From: Calditrichota bacterium
GTDB lineage: Bacteria > Electryoneota > RPQS01
Reading direction: 5' to 3'
Length of the DNA stretch: 64,000 nucleotides
NCBI GenBank assembly: GCA_020637445.1
Contig: JACJVZ010000001.1
Location: forward strand, 1,488,001-1,552,000
In this document: positions 51,764 to 60,800 of the stretch, one piece after another
How positions within the stretch are numbered: position 1 is the stretch's first letter
Layout: each line of letters begins with the position of its first letter
Position numbers and translations under genes: made by a program
Notes under the pieces: model-generated
The model's database searches: none
What the model saw: only the letters and a program-made list of their open reading frames with translations
Told to the model about the DNA's origin: nothing

Positions 51764-52434
51764 CGTATCCAGCGATAGAAAGTTTCGACGGCGTGTTCCC
51801 ATCCGTGCCGCAACGCAAGCGACCACAGCGTGGTCGTGGGGACGAGCTCATCGACACCTTCCAGTCCGGCAATCGACGGTGCAAAATGTCTATCCATCGC
51901 ACCGTAGATCATAACACAGAGATTATTGCGGCTTGCCAGCATCGCGGCCGACGTAAGTCGCGCAAGTTCTTGCTCAGCTTCGGGGCGAGTTTCGGCCTTT
52001 TGCAAAGTTTCTGTTGAAAATGCGACCCAGTTGATTCGCGCACGGGCAGCAAGTTTCAGCATTTGAGGTTCGGGCTGAATCAGCGCGGCAACTTCTTGGT
52101 GCGTGCCGGTGATTTTTTCTTGCCACTCAGCGACCGCATCAAGTTTCGCGCAGGGCCTGCCGTCATCGGAAATCAAGAAGCGATCCGGAGCCGAACCCAA
52201 CGCACTCAACGCATCGAGCTGATAGAGCGACGCATGGACACACAACAGCGGAAGGCCGGGACGGTCGAAACGATTCAAGCTATCTCGATGTCCCGTGTCG
52301 GCGGGGACACCGACGATAAGACCGTCCGCACCGGCCTTTGAGCAGGCATAGGCGACGTCCAGATCGTCAAGCGAAGGAACCAGCGCCGCAAGACGCGGCA
52401 ACAGTTCAAGCGAAACAAAGATACGCGGTTTCAC
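51760..52434 (-). CDS. PdxJ-like TIM-barrel protein lacking catalytic residues
   Basis: 224 residues. By eye it aligns end to end with pyridoxine 5'-phosphate synthase PdxJ: DVAYACSKAGADGLIVGVPA with the PdxJ barrel start, EAEQELARLTSAAMLASRNN with AEQAQELARIAKAATFAAS of E. coli, and LEGVDELVPTTTLWSLALRH with the closing phosphate-site segment. The conserved PdxJ residues are mostly gone: VNIDH is VSLEL, VHLRED is VGVPAD, the NLEM Glu is not kept, EIHTG is AFSTE and NAGHG is MIYGA. It is therefore unlikely to make PNP; a binding or regulatory role is possible. Between coaD and the glycosyltransferase gene, four-base overlaps on both sides. Confidence 0.7.
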   Translation of the reverse strand: MKPRIFVSLELLPRLAALVPSLDDLDVAYACSKAGADGLIVGVPADTGHRDSLNRFDRPGLPLLCVHASLYQLDALSALGSAPDRFLISDDGRPCAKLDAVAEWQEKITGTHQEVAALIQPEPQMLKLAARARINWVAFSTETLQKAETRPEAEQELARLTSAAMLASRNNLCVMIYGAMDRHFAPSIAGLEGVDELVPTTTLWSLALRHGWEHAVETFYRWIR

Positions 52435-52919
52435 CCGCCGTTAATTCCATACTTCTTGCGCAAGGCGGCGGCCACATGCGGCTGAACAAAAGTTTCTATC
52501 GTTCCACCCAGTCGGGCGACTTCGCGGACGATTGAGCTGTTCAGATATGTGTATTGCTCGCTTGGCATCAGGAAGACCGTCGTGATTGCCGGAGCAAGTA
52601 CTCTGTTGGCCAAGGCAATTTGAAACTCATAGTCAAAATCAGAGACGGCGCGCAAGCCGCGGATAATGGCGACGGCATTTTTGCTGCGGGCAAAATCGAC
52701 CAACAATCCGCTGCACGTGTCAACGGAAACTCCGGGCAGGTGGGCCGTACTTTTTTGAATCATCTCTTTTCGCTCTTCGGAGGTGAAGAGCGGAGATTTC
52801 TGCGAGTGAATAGCCAGCGTGACGATAACTTGATCGAACAGTCCGACGGCACGTTCAATGACGTCGAGGTGGCCGTAAGTAACCGGGTCGAAAGTTCCGG
52901 GATAGATCGCGGTCTTCAT
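52431..52919 (-). CDS. coaD: Phosphopantetheine adenylyltransferase
   Basis: Penultimate step of CoA synthesis, 162 residues. Nucleotidyltransferase motifs: AIYPGTFDPVTYGHLDVIER (T/HxGH), AIIRGLRAVSDFDYEFQIA and the ISSTxxR-type LNSSIVREVARLGG. Overlaps the kinase gene upstream by four bases. Confidence 0.97.
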   Translation of the reverse strand: MKTAIYPGTFDPVTYGHLDVIERAVGLFDQVIVTLAIHSQKSPLFTSEERKEMIQKSTAHLPGVSVDTCSGLLVDFARSKNAVAIIRGLRAVSDFDYEFQIALANRVLAPAITTVFLMPSEQYTYLNSSIVREVARLGGTIETFVQPHVAAALRKKYGINGG

Positions 52920-53344
52920 TCCGTGGAATTCAGTTTCTTGAAGATTTCGATTTTCATACCATCGTGCAGCCGGGTGACTTTGACGTCGTCCATCATCGCG
53001 CGGACAATCAAGATGCCTCGGCCGTGGTCTTCGAGAATATTTTCGGGCGAAGTCGGATCGGGAATGGCCGCTGTTTCAAATCCGGGACCGTAGTCGCGCA
53101 CGGAAACCATCAAACCATCTTCCCGACAACTCACTTGGATTTCAACCGGGATTTCAATTTGTTCCTTGTGCGCGTGCACAATGGCATTCATCACCAATTC
53201 GGTGACGCAGATGCCGATATCGGCGAGGGCGTCTTCGTTGAAGCCTAACCTGACAGCGCAGGACTCAACGAAGTCGTCCACTTTTTCGATCTGGTCGACC
53301 GATGAGGGGATATTCAGAACTTCGGTTTTATGCGGTTGGTTCAT
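52916..53344 (-). CDS. RsbW/SpoIIAB-type serine kinase (anti-sigma factor)
   Basis: 142 residues, GHKL-fold kinase. N box CVTELVMNAIVHAHKEQ, G1 box SVRDYGPGFETA, G2 region EDHGRGILIVRAMMDDVKV. Proteins of this type phosphorylate STAS antagonists and can sequester a partner such as a sigma factor. Its gene overlaps the SpoIIE-type phosphatase gene by 17 bases and the two STAS genes are just upstream, so all four parts of a partner switch are encoded together. No sigma factor gene is in the window. Confidence 0.9.
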   Translation of the reverse strand: MNQPHKTEVLNIPSSVDQIEKVDDFVESCAVRLGFNEDALADIGICVTELVMNAIVHAHKEQIEIPVEIQVSCREDGLMVSVRDYGPGFETAAIPDPTSPENILEDHGRGILIVRAMMDDVKVTRLHDGMKIEIFKKLNSTE

Positions 53345-54809
53345 ACTTCACCACAGACAGTGTAAGGTCATCCATCGTCGCGTCCGGCGCGTGGAACAAG
53401 TGAACGTCATGACTGATGCGCCGGGCCAATTCATGCGCGGTGAGATTAGAATATTTCTCCACCAATTCGGCAAGTCTGTCTTCACCGAATTCTTCGTCGG
53501 CATCGTTCTTGGTTTCGGTGACTCCGTCTGTATATAGAAGGAGCACGTCACCGGGAATCAGCTCGATTTGATCCTGTTGGTAGCCGGCATCGGGAAGCAC
53601 ACCCAAGATGGGGCCGCCGTTGGAGAGCCAGCGCGGGGGTTCGCCTTTGCGATAGAGCAGCGGCGGATTGTGTCCGGCATTGGCGAAAGTCAGCACGTTG
53701 TACTTGCGGTTCAAAACGCCGTAGAAGGCCGTCACGAAACTATCGGGGGGATTGGTTTCGACCAAGAACTCGTTAACGCGCTTCAGGATTACTTCGATGG
53801 CGTAGTGAGCTCGGGATTCGATGCGAATACAGGCGCGGAAATTGGCCATAAGCAACGCCGCTGCCACACCATGTCCGGCCACGTCACTCATGATGATTCC
53901 GAGATCGTCGTCGGTGATAGGAACGAAGTCATAGTAGTCACCACCGACTTCGCTGGACGGGAAGTTCATGCCGCCGAGATCGTATGGAGAGAAGCGCGGC
54001 ATAACTTTGGGCAAAAAGCTCGTATGGATTCTGCGAGCGAGGGCAAGCTCTTCGCCGATTCTTTGAGTGTGCTGACGTTCGCGGTCGGCGCGGGCACGTT
54101 CGAGCGCGACTCCAGCATGGCTCGCGAAAGTCATCAGAGTTCTCAAATCGCGGTCGCTGAAGGCATCGAGTTTGTTGGATTCCAAATTGAACGCGCCGAT
54201 CAGTTCATCGCGCACGAGAATCGGAACGGCAAGTTCTGACAACGTAGTCGGTCTGACTTGCACGTAGCGCGGGTCTTCGCGGACGTCAGGGACGTAAAGC
54301 GGTTTTCCGGAGAAAACCACTGTGGCGACGATGCCCTCCCCCTGCTTGACGCCTTCCTGGAATTTTGTATAGACGCGGCGGCGCTGGGAGCTGCCATAGC
54401 CCGCAAGCATATCGACTTCAATTTGCTGCATCTCTTTGTTGAAAACAAAGATACCGGCGGCATCGAAGTCCACGACATTCCTGAGTGACTCAAGAATTGC
54501 GCGCAGCACGTCGCGGATTTCGGCGGCACTGGACAGCCTCATGCTGACTTCCTGCAGGACGGCGTTTTCGTGCCGTTCGCGTTCGAACTCGGCCCGCAGT
54601 TTCAGATATTCCTCGGCGGTACCGATGGTCTGCAAGAGTTCCTGCAACTGAGTCAGCCGCTCGGGCGAAACGGCACCCGAGCGGCTTTCGCGAATCATGT
54701 CTTGAGCCAGACGTTCCAATTCGTCCAGTGACGCAAGCGGGCGCGCGAATTCCGCACCCGGATCGGAGTTTCCGGGCAGCCGGAAGTCTGGGACAAGGGT
54801 ATCAAGCAA
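53328..54809 (-). CDS. GAF-domain PP2C/SpoIIE-type phosphatase (RsbU/RsbP-like)
   Basis: 493 residues. Order: short N-terminal helical segment, GAF sensor domain at about 95-250 (FDAAGIFVFNKEMQQIEVDM, ELAVPILVRDELIGAFNLES), linker helix (IGEELALARRIHTSFLP), PP2C/SpoIIE domain with the metal-binding motifs SEVGGDYYDFVPI, GIIMSDVAGHGVAAALLMA, TFANAGHNPPLLYR and LLLYTDGVTETKN. It should dephosphorylate STAS proteins on receipt of a signal. The TTG at 54809 is taken as start, two bases after the STAS stop; the open frame to 54917 would lie in the STAS gene. Confidence 0.92.
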   Translation of the reverse strand: MLDTLVPDFRLPGNSDPGAEFARPLASLDELERLAQDMIRESRSGAVSPERLTQLQELLQTIGTAEEYLKLRAEFERERHENAVLQEVSMRLSSAAEIRDVLRAILESLRNVVDFDAAGIFVFNKEMQQIEVDMLAGYGSSQRRRVYTKFQEGVKQGEGIVATVVFSGKPLYVPDVREDPRYVQVRPTTLSELAVPILVRDELIGAFNLESNKLDAFSDRDLRTLMTFASHAGVALERARADRERQHTQRIGEELALARRIHTSFLPKVMPRFSPYDLGGMNFPSSEVGGDYYDFVPITDDDLGIIMSDVAGHGVAAALLMANFRACIRIESRAHYAIEVILKRVNEFLVETNPPDSFVTAFYGVLNRKYNVLTFANAGHNPPLLYRKGEPPRWLSNGGPILGVLPDAGYQQDQIELIPGDVLLLYTDGVTETKNDADEEFGEDRLAELVEKYSNLTAHELARRISHDVHLFHAPDATMDDLTLSVVKYEPTA

Positions 54810-54810
54810 A

Positions 54811-55149
54811 TTAGTTGAAGCTCTTAATGGCGCTATCCACGGTATCGTGGCTGTCGAAGACGGAATTAAGTTTCGTAATGACGAGGAGGGATTGAATCTT
54901 GTCAGTCGTGCGGGCAAGTTTCATTTCACTTCCGGCATTTTTGAGGGTAGTATAAGCAGAAACGAGCAGACCGATACCGGAGCTGTTCATCCACTCTACT
55001 CCACCGAGATCAATCACGACATGTTTCATGCTGTTGGCGACGGCATGCTTCATGGCATCGTGGAATTGCGAGGACTCGGGGCCGCCCATAATCTTGCCCG
55101 ACAATTCGACGATATAAACGCCATTCGATTCAGATGTCTTCAGTTTCAT
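54811..55149 (-). CDS. STAS-domain anti-sigma factor antagonist 1
   Basis: 112 residues, single STAS domain like SpoIIAA/RsbV. ATG at 55149 with AAGGAG nine bases upstream; the longer frame to 55206 is rejected. Core: IVELSGKIMGGPESSQFHDA, HVVIDLGGVEWMNSSGIGLL, VSAYTTLKNAGSEMKLA. The phosphorylatable Ser immediately before Gly is present (NSSGIG; the usual Asp is Asn). Expected to be the target of the RsbW-like kinase and the SpoIIE-type phosphatase encoded next to it. Confidence 0.93.
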   Translation of the reverse strand: MKLKTSESNGVYIVELSGKIMGGPESSQFHDAMKHAVANSMKHVVIDLGGVEWMNSSGIGLLVSAYTTLKNAGSEMKLARTTDKIQSLLVITKLNSVFDSHDTVDSAIKSFN

Positions 55150-55206
55150 TGCTGCGAGGCTCCTTGAGCTGAATTTATGTTTGTTAGATTTGTGAACAGA
55201 GAACAA

Positions 55207-55560
55207 TCAACCTTTATCGGCGGTTCGTGCCGTTTTCAGTGCGGCCGGCACGTCCGGAGCAAAGGTAAATACGGTATCGAATCTCGTCATGTGCAGGACG
55301 GACGAGACTTTTGGGCCGCACGCCACGAGAATCAGCAAGCCGTTAACGTTTCGCATGGTCGTGTAAGCAGAAACGAGCAGCCCGACTCCCCAACTGTTGA
55401 GCCAATCGACTCCGCTCATGTCAATGACGACCGCGCCGCTGCCTTTCTTGACGGCGTCGCGCACGAGATCGTGAAAGGTGTCAACCTCTGGTCCGCCCAT
55501 CAATTTGCCGCTCAATTCGACGATGAACACGTCATCGTCCCATCGGGATTGCCATTGCAT
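55207..55560 (-). CDS. STAS-domain protein 2, lacking the phospho-Ser
   Basis: 117 residues, paralogue of the neighbouring STAS protein (VFIVELSGKLMGGPEVDTFH, GVDWLNSWGVGLLVSAYTTM). At the phosphorylation site it reads NSWGVG: Trp takes the position of the Ser before Gly, although the preceding Ser remains. It may be locked in one binding state or act as a scaffold. ATG at 55560 with AAGGA nine bases upstream; the longer frame to 55629 would enter the XRE gene. Confidence 0.9.
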   Translation of the reverse strand: MQWQSRWDDDVFIVELSGKLMGGPEVDTFHDLVRDAVKKGSGAVVIDMSGVDWLNSWGVGLLVSAYTTMRNVNGLLILVACGPKVSSVLHMTRFDTVFTFAPDVPAALKTARTADKG

Positions 55561-55594
55561 GAAATCGTTCCTTGGAGGTCTTATGGAGTATGAA

Positions 55595-56026
55595 TTAGCT
55601 GCGCGTGCGGCGCAGATCAAGCAGAGCATCCACGAAGAACCTCTTGGTGGGGTCGTGATCAGGATGCAGTTGGATAGCTTTTAGAATTTCGAGTTCTTCC
55701 GCCGTCGGATTCATCAGGAGCATTTGCTCGTCGTCGGCGAGCAACTCCTGCAAACCGCGATAGAGAAAACCGTGTTTGGGAGACAGGCTGAGGTATCTGA
55801 AGACATCCGGGCCAAGGATCAATTCCTCGACACGGAGACTTAGGCCGGTGGCGAGTTTTTCAAGAAATTCGATAGTCGGCGAGGACCTCCCGTTCTCGAC
55901 CAAAGAGAGGTACGATCGATTGACACGGACGGCCTTGGCCAACGCCTCTTGGGACATGTCGGCGGCCTTTCGCGCATTGTAGATACGCTGACCGATGTCG
56001 AGGGGAAGATCTTTATTTGGAGTCAT
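55595..56026 (-). CDS. XRE-family transcriptional regulator
   Basis: 143 residues. N-terminal helix-turn-helix of Cro/CI type: IGQRIYNARKAADMSQEALA, VRVNRSYLSLVENGRSSPTI then EFLEKLATGLSLRVEELIL. The C-terminal half is helical and of no known family (YRGLQELLADDEQMLLMNPT). ATG at 56026 is chosen; an upstream ATG at 56053 would lie inside the predicted promoter. First gene upstream of the STAS-phosphatase-kinase set, so it may control that operon. Confidence 0.88.
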   Translation of the reverse strand: MTPNKDLPLDIGQRIYNARKAADMSQEALAKAVRVNRSYLSLVENGRSSPTIEFLEKLATGLSLRVEELILGPDVFRYLSLSPKHGFLYRGLQELLADDEQMLLMNPTAEELEILKAIQLHPDHDPTKRFFVDALLDLRRTRS

Positions 56027-56029
56027 AGT

Positions 56030-56065
56030 GACAAGGTACAAATGGCTTGTCAAATTGTCAACAAG
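56030..56065 (-). promoter_or_regulatory. Promoter with overlapping inverted repeats before the XRE gene
   Basis: Minus strand TTGACA (56061-56056), 17 bases, TACCTT (56038-56033). The expected start is within a base or two of the ATG at 56026, so the mRNA may be leaderless. GACAAG (56030-56035) and CTTGTC (56046-56051) form a six-base inverted repeat with ten-base spacing across the -10 box, and CTTGT/ACAAG (56046-56065) lies across the -35: likely operator for autoregulation. Confidence 0.5.
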
Positions 56066-56101
56066 ACTATACTCTGGAGTCGGGGCCGTCGCACATACCG
56101 T

Positions 56102-57808
56102 TCAATAGCCGATAGCGGCACCGACGCCACGGCTGTCCGCAGCTCCAGTCCATCCGCCGCGAATGGTATCCGCTTGTATTGCCTGAACTCGGGACCTTGC
56201 AAGACCAACATCGACAGTGTGCCCCCTCTGTTCCAATCCAACGCGGACATCGAACGGATGTTCCGGCTCAACGAAAACCCGGTCCGGCATCCACTGCTGA
56301 TGAATCCTCGGGAAATCGACGGCTTCCTGAATATCCATGCCATAGTCGAGGGAATTTACGATGGCGAGCAGCGTGGCCGTAATGATCCTCGGACCGCCTG
56401 CTCCACCGGCAAGCAGATAGGGTTTGCCGCCTTTGAGCAGAATCGTGGGGGACATGGAAGAGAGGGGTTTTTTGCCGGGCTCGACTTCATTGGCAGCCTT
56501 GCCCACTAAGCCGAAGAAATTGGCTTTTCCGGGCTGGGTAACGAAATCATCCATTTCGTTGTTGAGCAAGATGCCCGCACCGGGGACGGTGATCCCGGTG
56601 GCAAAAGGAGTGTTCACCGTGGCCGTCATGGAGACCGCATTTCCCATATCGTCGACAACACAGAAATGCGTGGTGTGATGTTCGATACCGGACATGAATT
56701 GCCACGGATCGCCGGGATCGGGCTTGGAGGTATGACGGGAGCGGGAAATTTTTCCGCGAAGTTTGTCCGCATACTCTTTGCTGATCAGAGCTTCGGTGGG
56801 AACGGGAGTGAAGACGGGATCGCCGAGGTATTCCGCTCGATCTGCGAAGGCATAGTTCATGGCTTCGGCAATTAAGTGCAGAGATTCGGAGGATCCGGCA
56901 CCAAGATAGGAAAGTGGATAGCCTTCGAGCAGATTAAGAATCTGAATCAGGTGAATACCGCCAGAACTGGGGGGCGGCATCGAGATGATGTCGTAGCCGT
57001 GGTAAGTACCACGCACCGGATCGAGACTGACGGCTCTGTAATCAGCCAGGTCCTGTTTTGTCATCACGCCGCCGGACTTACGCATGAAGTCGGCAATCAG
57101 GTTGGCGGTTTCTCCGGTATAGAACTCGGCGGCACCGTGCTCTTGCATGCGCCGGAGAGTTTCGGCAAGATCTTTTTGCGGGAAGCGTTCGCCCACTTGG
57201 AACGGGGTACCGTCTGCGTGCAAATAGACGGCACTCGACCCCGGATCGCGGCTGAACCGTTCGGCGTAGTCTTTGAGAACTTCGCCGTAATATGCATCTA
57301 CTATGAAGCCGGTATCGGCCAGCGCACGGGCAGGTTCGATCAGGTCAGCGAACGGCATCGTGCCGAATTCTTTAACCATGAGATCGAGAGCCGCGACTTC
57401 ACCGGGAACACCCGCAGCCAGCGGAGAATAAAGCGAGAGGTCGGTGCGGTCATTTTTGTTTTGGGGCACGAACATCAACCGGGAGGCGCGCTTGGGGGCG
57501 ACTTCCCTCCCGTCAATAGCTGCCTCACGACCGTCAGCCATGTGGAGAACGATGAAGCATCCGCCGCCGATACCGCTGGAATAACCTTCGGAAACGCCGA
57601 GAGCGAAGGCAACCGCGCAAGCTGCATCGACTGCGTTGCCTCCGGCTTCAAGGATTTGCAGACCTGCTCGCGTGGCATGCGAATCGGCGGACGCAATCAT
57701 CACGTTTGGCGCCCATGCCGGACGGCGAGTCGCGGCCGCGGACAGATTTGAAAGAACAAATACGAGCAATACGACAGCGAGGAAGCTGTCACGAAAGAGT
57801 TTCAGCAA
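56102..57808 (-). CDS. ggt: Gamma-glutamyltransferase
   Basis: 568 residues with a signal peptide (about 1-26), so periplasmic or secreted. Ntn-hydrolase precursor that self-cleaves into two subunits before Thr379 (EHHTTHFCVVDDMGNAVSMT), the new N-terminal nucleophile. Other motifs: AGGNAVDAACAVAFALGV, SSGIGGGCFIVLH, MPPPSSGGIHLIQ, LSSMSPTILLKGGKPYLLAG, GGAGGPRIITATL. It hydrolyses glutathione and gamma-glutamyl peptides. Starts 12 bases after the M14 peptidase gene. Confidence 0.96.
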   Translation of the reverse strand: MLKLFRDSFLAVVLLVFVLSNLSAAATRRPAWAPNVMIASADSHATRAGLQILEAGGNAVDAACAVAFALGVSEGYSSGIGGGCFIVLHMADGREAAIDGREVAPKRASRLMFVPQNKNDRTDLSLYSPLAAGVPGEVAALDLMVKEFGTMPFADLIEPARALADTGFIVDAYYGEVLKDYAERFSRDPGSSAVYLHADGTPFQVGERFPQKDLAETLRRMQEHGAAEFYTGETANLIADFMRKSGGVMTKQDLADYRAVSLDPVRGTYHGYDIISMPPPSSGGIHLIQILNLLEGYPLSYLGAGSSESLHLIAEAMNYAFADRAEYLGDPVFTPVPTEALISKEYADKLRGKISRSRHTSKPDPGDPWQFMSGIEHHTTHFCVVDDMGNAVSMTATVNTPFATGITVPGAGILLNNEMDDFVTQPGKANFFGLVGKAANEVEPGKKPLSSMSPTILLKGGKPYLLAGGAGGPRIITATLLAIVNSLDYGMDIQEAVDFPRIHQQWMPDRVFVEPEHPFDVRVGLEQRGHTVDVGLARSRVQAIQADTIRGGWTGAADSRGVGAAIGY

Positions 57809-57820
57809 ACCGGATTCTCC

Positions 57821-60800
57821 TTACGGCAGAGCACGAACTGAATAGTAACCGACAGCGTAGGTTTGAAGCACATTCACATGAGTAAAGCTGTTCGTTGCGG
57901 GTGTTCCTACGATCGTAGACAAGCCGCCGAACTCGGTGAAATACTCAACTTGGTAGGTCGAAGCACCCGGGACTGCCGCCCATTGGAGCTGAATGTCATC
58001 GCCGTCAGGCAAGATCGTCAGATCAAGCGGAGCAGGCAATTGAACTTGTGACGTCGCTTCAATGGGAATAGTCAAAGGCGAATTGTCGGGATCGTTGGAC
58101 ATGATAAGCAACCCGCTCAAGCTGGGATCTCCGCAAAGTTCGGCCCCGAGGAAGCTCAAGCGCAGAGTGTCGACGGAGTTTGGCGCGACAATTCCGGAAG
58201 TCGGGAAAACAGAAACCCAACGAGGTCCGAGTGCAAATCTGCGCGATTCGAAGTTCGCAATCCCTGCCTGATTGTTCAGAGCAGTCAGTCCAACGGTTTT
58301 GTCGGCATTCTGAATACCAATCGTGGCACTGGTCAAACGAATCGTGCCCATGTCGCCATAGAAGACGCGCGCTTCTCCGCGAGCTGTGAGCAGGAGCTGG
58401 AAGTTGTACGTGCCTTGATTGGGACTCGTACCTGCATGCACATTTTCAAAATGGACAGCAACCGAGTCGACACCGTTTTCCCAGAACCGCACGTTGGATC
58501 CGGCGTCTTGCGGTTTTAGGTCGTCCCACCACGGGAAGATTGCGGCCGCAGGTGCATTGCTCGAGGGCAGACTCTCGTTCAAGTATGCTTGGCTTGAGCC
58601 GTCGACGAAACTAATCCACCCGTTGGCATTGACCCAAAGCTGCGAATACTCTTGGCCGTAGAACGGAAAATCGAACGGCAGGGCAAACGGTCCGCGAGAC
58701 TGATCACCTTCTCCCGTTCCCCACGTCAATTGAGTGCCTTGATTGGAAATCGGAAGCCACGAGTAGATTGGTCCACAGGGATCATTGGAATCTTGCCAAC
58801 GATAGCCAAAGGCATCCGGACCACCGGTGTCGGTGACGGCCGTGCCGTTTTGGAACATCACTGAATAAACTAAGTCCGAGCCGCCGGAGTTTTCGACGAC
58901 CACCGTTTGTTCGACAATATCATCAGGAGCGACGCCGACAGAAACGGAAGTCGGAGTGGTGCTGATGTTGGGCGGCGGGCCGACGTAGATATCGTCCACA
59001 TACCAACCTTCGTCTTCCACGGCTACGTCCGTGACTTGACGGAACTGAATTTGAATCATGCTGCCAGGAGCATATTGGGTCAACGGAATGCTCACAGTTT
59101 GGAACCCACCGCTGGAACCGGTGTACGGTCCGGCGATTTGGTGTGTGCCTTCAGCATCGATCAATTCGACGAATCCGTAGTCGTATCCGAATTCGAGCAG
59201 GTAGCGCTGCGAGAAAGTCAAGACGGCATTGTCGCCCAGAAGAATCTCCGGCGACGTGAGAATAATATTGCTGCTGGCAGAGTACAGTCCAGTACTTTCG
59301 CTTCCGCTGTACCACGAATGAGTCGGGGACACGGCCTGACGAGTCGAGACATGCCACGGAGTACCGAGTCCGTCGGAAATCCAGCCGTTGTCACCGGATT
59401 CGACGTCATCAAAGAAGCTGGGGCTGCCGACGACGGCGGTGACTGACAGAGTCGTGTCCAAACCTTCGCCGGAGGTCAAGTGCAACTGACATGCAATCGC
59501 GCCGGGCGACGAAAAACCGCCGGCAACACTGAGCACAAATTCAGATGAGTTATCCGCGGAATCTCCGGGAGACGTCGCGGGCCAGCTTGTGACGCCGTTT
59601 GTCACGGAGACATTTGGCGTTGACGTTGTAAGAGTACCGCTTAGGACGCCGAGGTTTTGCGCGCCGGTGTTTTTCAGAGTGAACGTGAGCGACATCAGTT
59701 CGCCCGGTTCGACTACGCCGTTGCCGTTACCACTTTGCTCGTCTTGATTTTGCAGAATACGGCGAACTTGATAGTCAGGCGGGATCAAGTTCTCTGCATA
59801 GCGTGCCACAAAAATGTTGGCAGGCAGGTTTTCCTGCGCAAGCGGAGCGATACGATTTTGCGGGGGCCAGAAGCCGTCCGACGGTCCGCCGACTTCCGTT
59901 GTGAATGAGAAAATTTTCGGCTTTGTGGTTTGTTCTCCGTAGCACCAGTCATTCGCGTCGCCGTTCACGCCGTACAGCACGGCCCACGGCGGACCAATGG
60001 TGTAGTTGGCACCGTTGACTTGCTGAATGTAGATGCGCATGGAGTCAGCCATGGTGTGGAAGATGTCGTTGTCGGGACAAAACCCTCCTTCGTAGGCTTG
60101 CACTCCCCATGGATAAAGAATCAGATTGGAATACGTGTGGTAGTTCATCGCGACGATGAAATTGCGGGAGTTGACGAAGTCGCGCATGACCTGAGTTTCG
60201 GGTTCGGAAAAGGCCTCAATTCCGCGATACGTTTCCGAAGACGGAGTCGGCGAGGAGCCGCTGTTGTCATATCCCCAGTTGAAACCATAGTTGCGATTGA
60301 GGTCGACGCCGTAGCTCGTTCCGTTGTTGCGACGGTTTTTGCGCCACATGCCGCCGCCGTTGGAATTGGTGGTTTCATTATAGACATAGCCGTCGACGTT
60401 GACGCAGGGAACAAAATAGAATTCACGGTTGTCGACGAGGTAGGTCAAATCCGGATCTATGCCGTATTGCGACGTCAGTTGGTCCATGAACAAGAAGAGT
60501 ACTTCCATCGCTGCAGGTTCGCGGGCATGATGCAGTGCGTTGTAGAAGAGTTCAATTTCGTCTTCGTCGACATCGGGATTGTCGCTGATCTTGATGCAGT
60601 AGATTTCACGGCCTTCGAGAGTCTGGCCGATGGAGAATTTTGCCGTCGTGATATTCGGGTAATTGGCATGCATCACATCGAGCGCGGCGTTGATTTCGGA
60701 ATAGGTCTTGTAGCCACCCATCAAATCGAGATGGTCGTTGCTGGCCAAGCGGCGCGCGTAGAATTCTTCGAGGTCTTGATGAACGACATCCCAGCCATAG

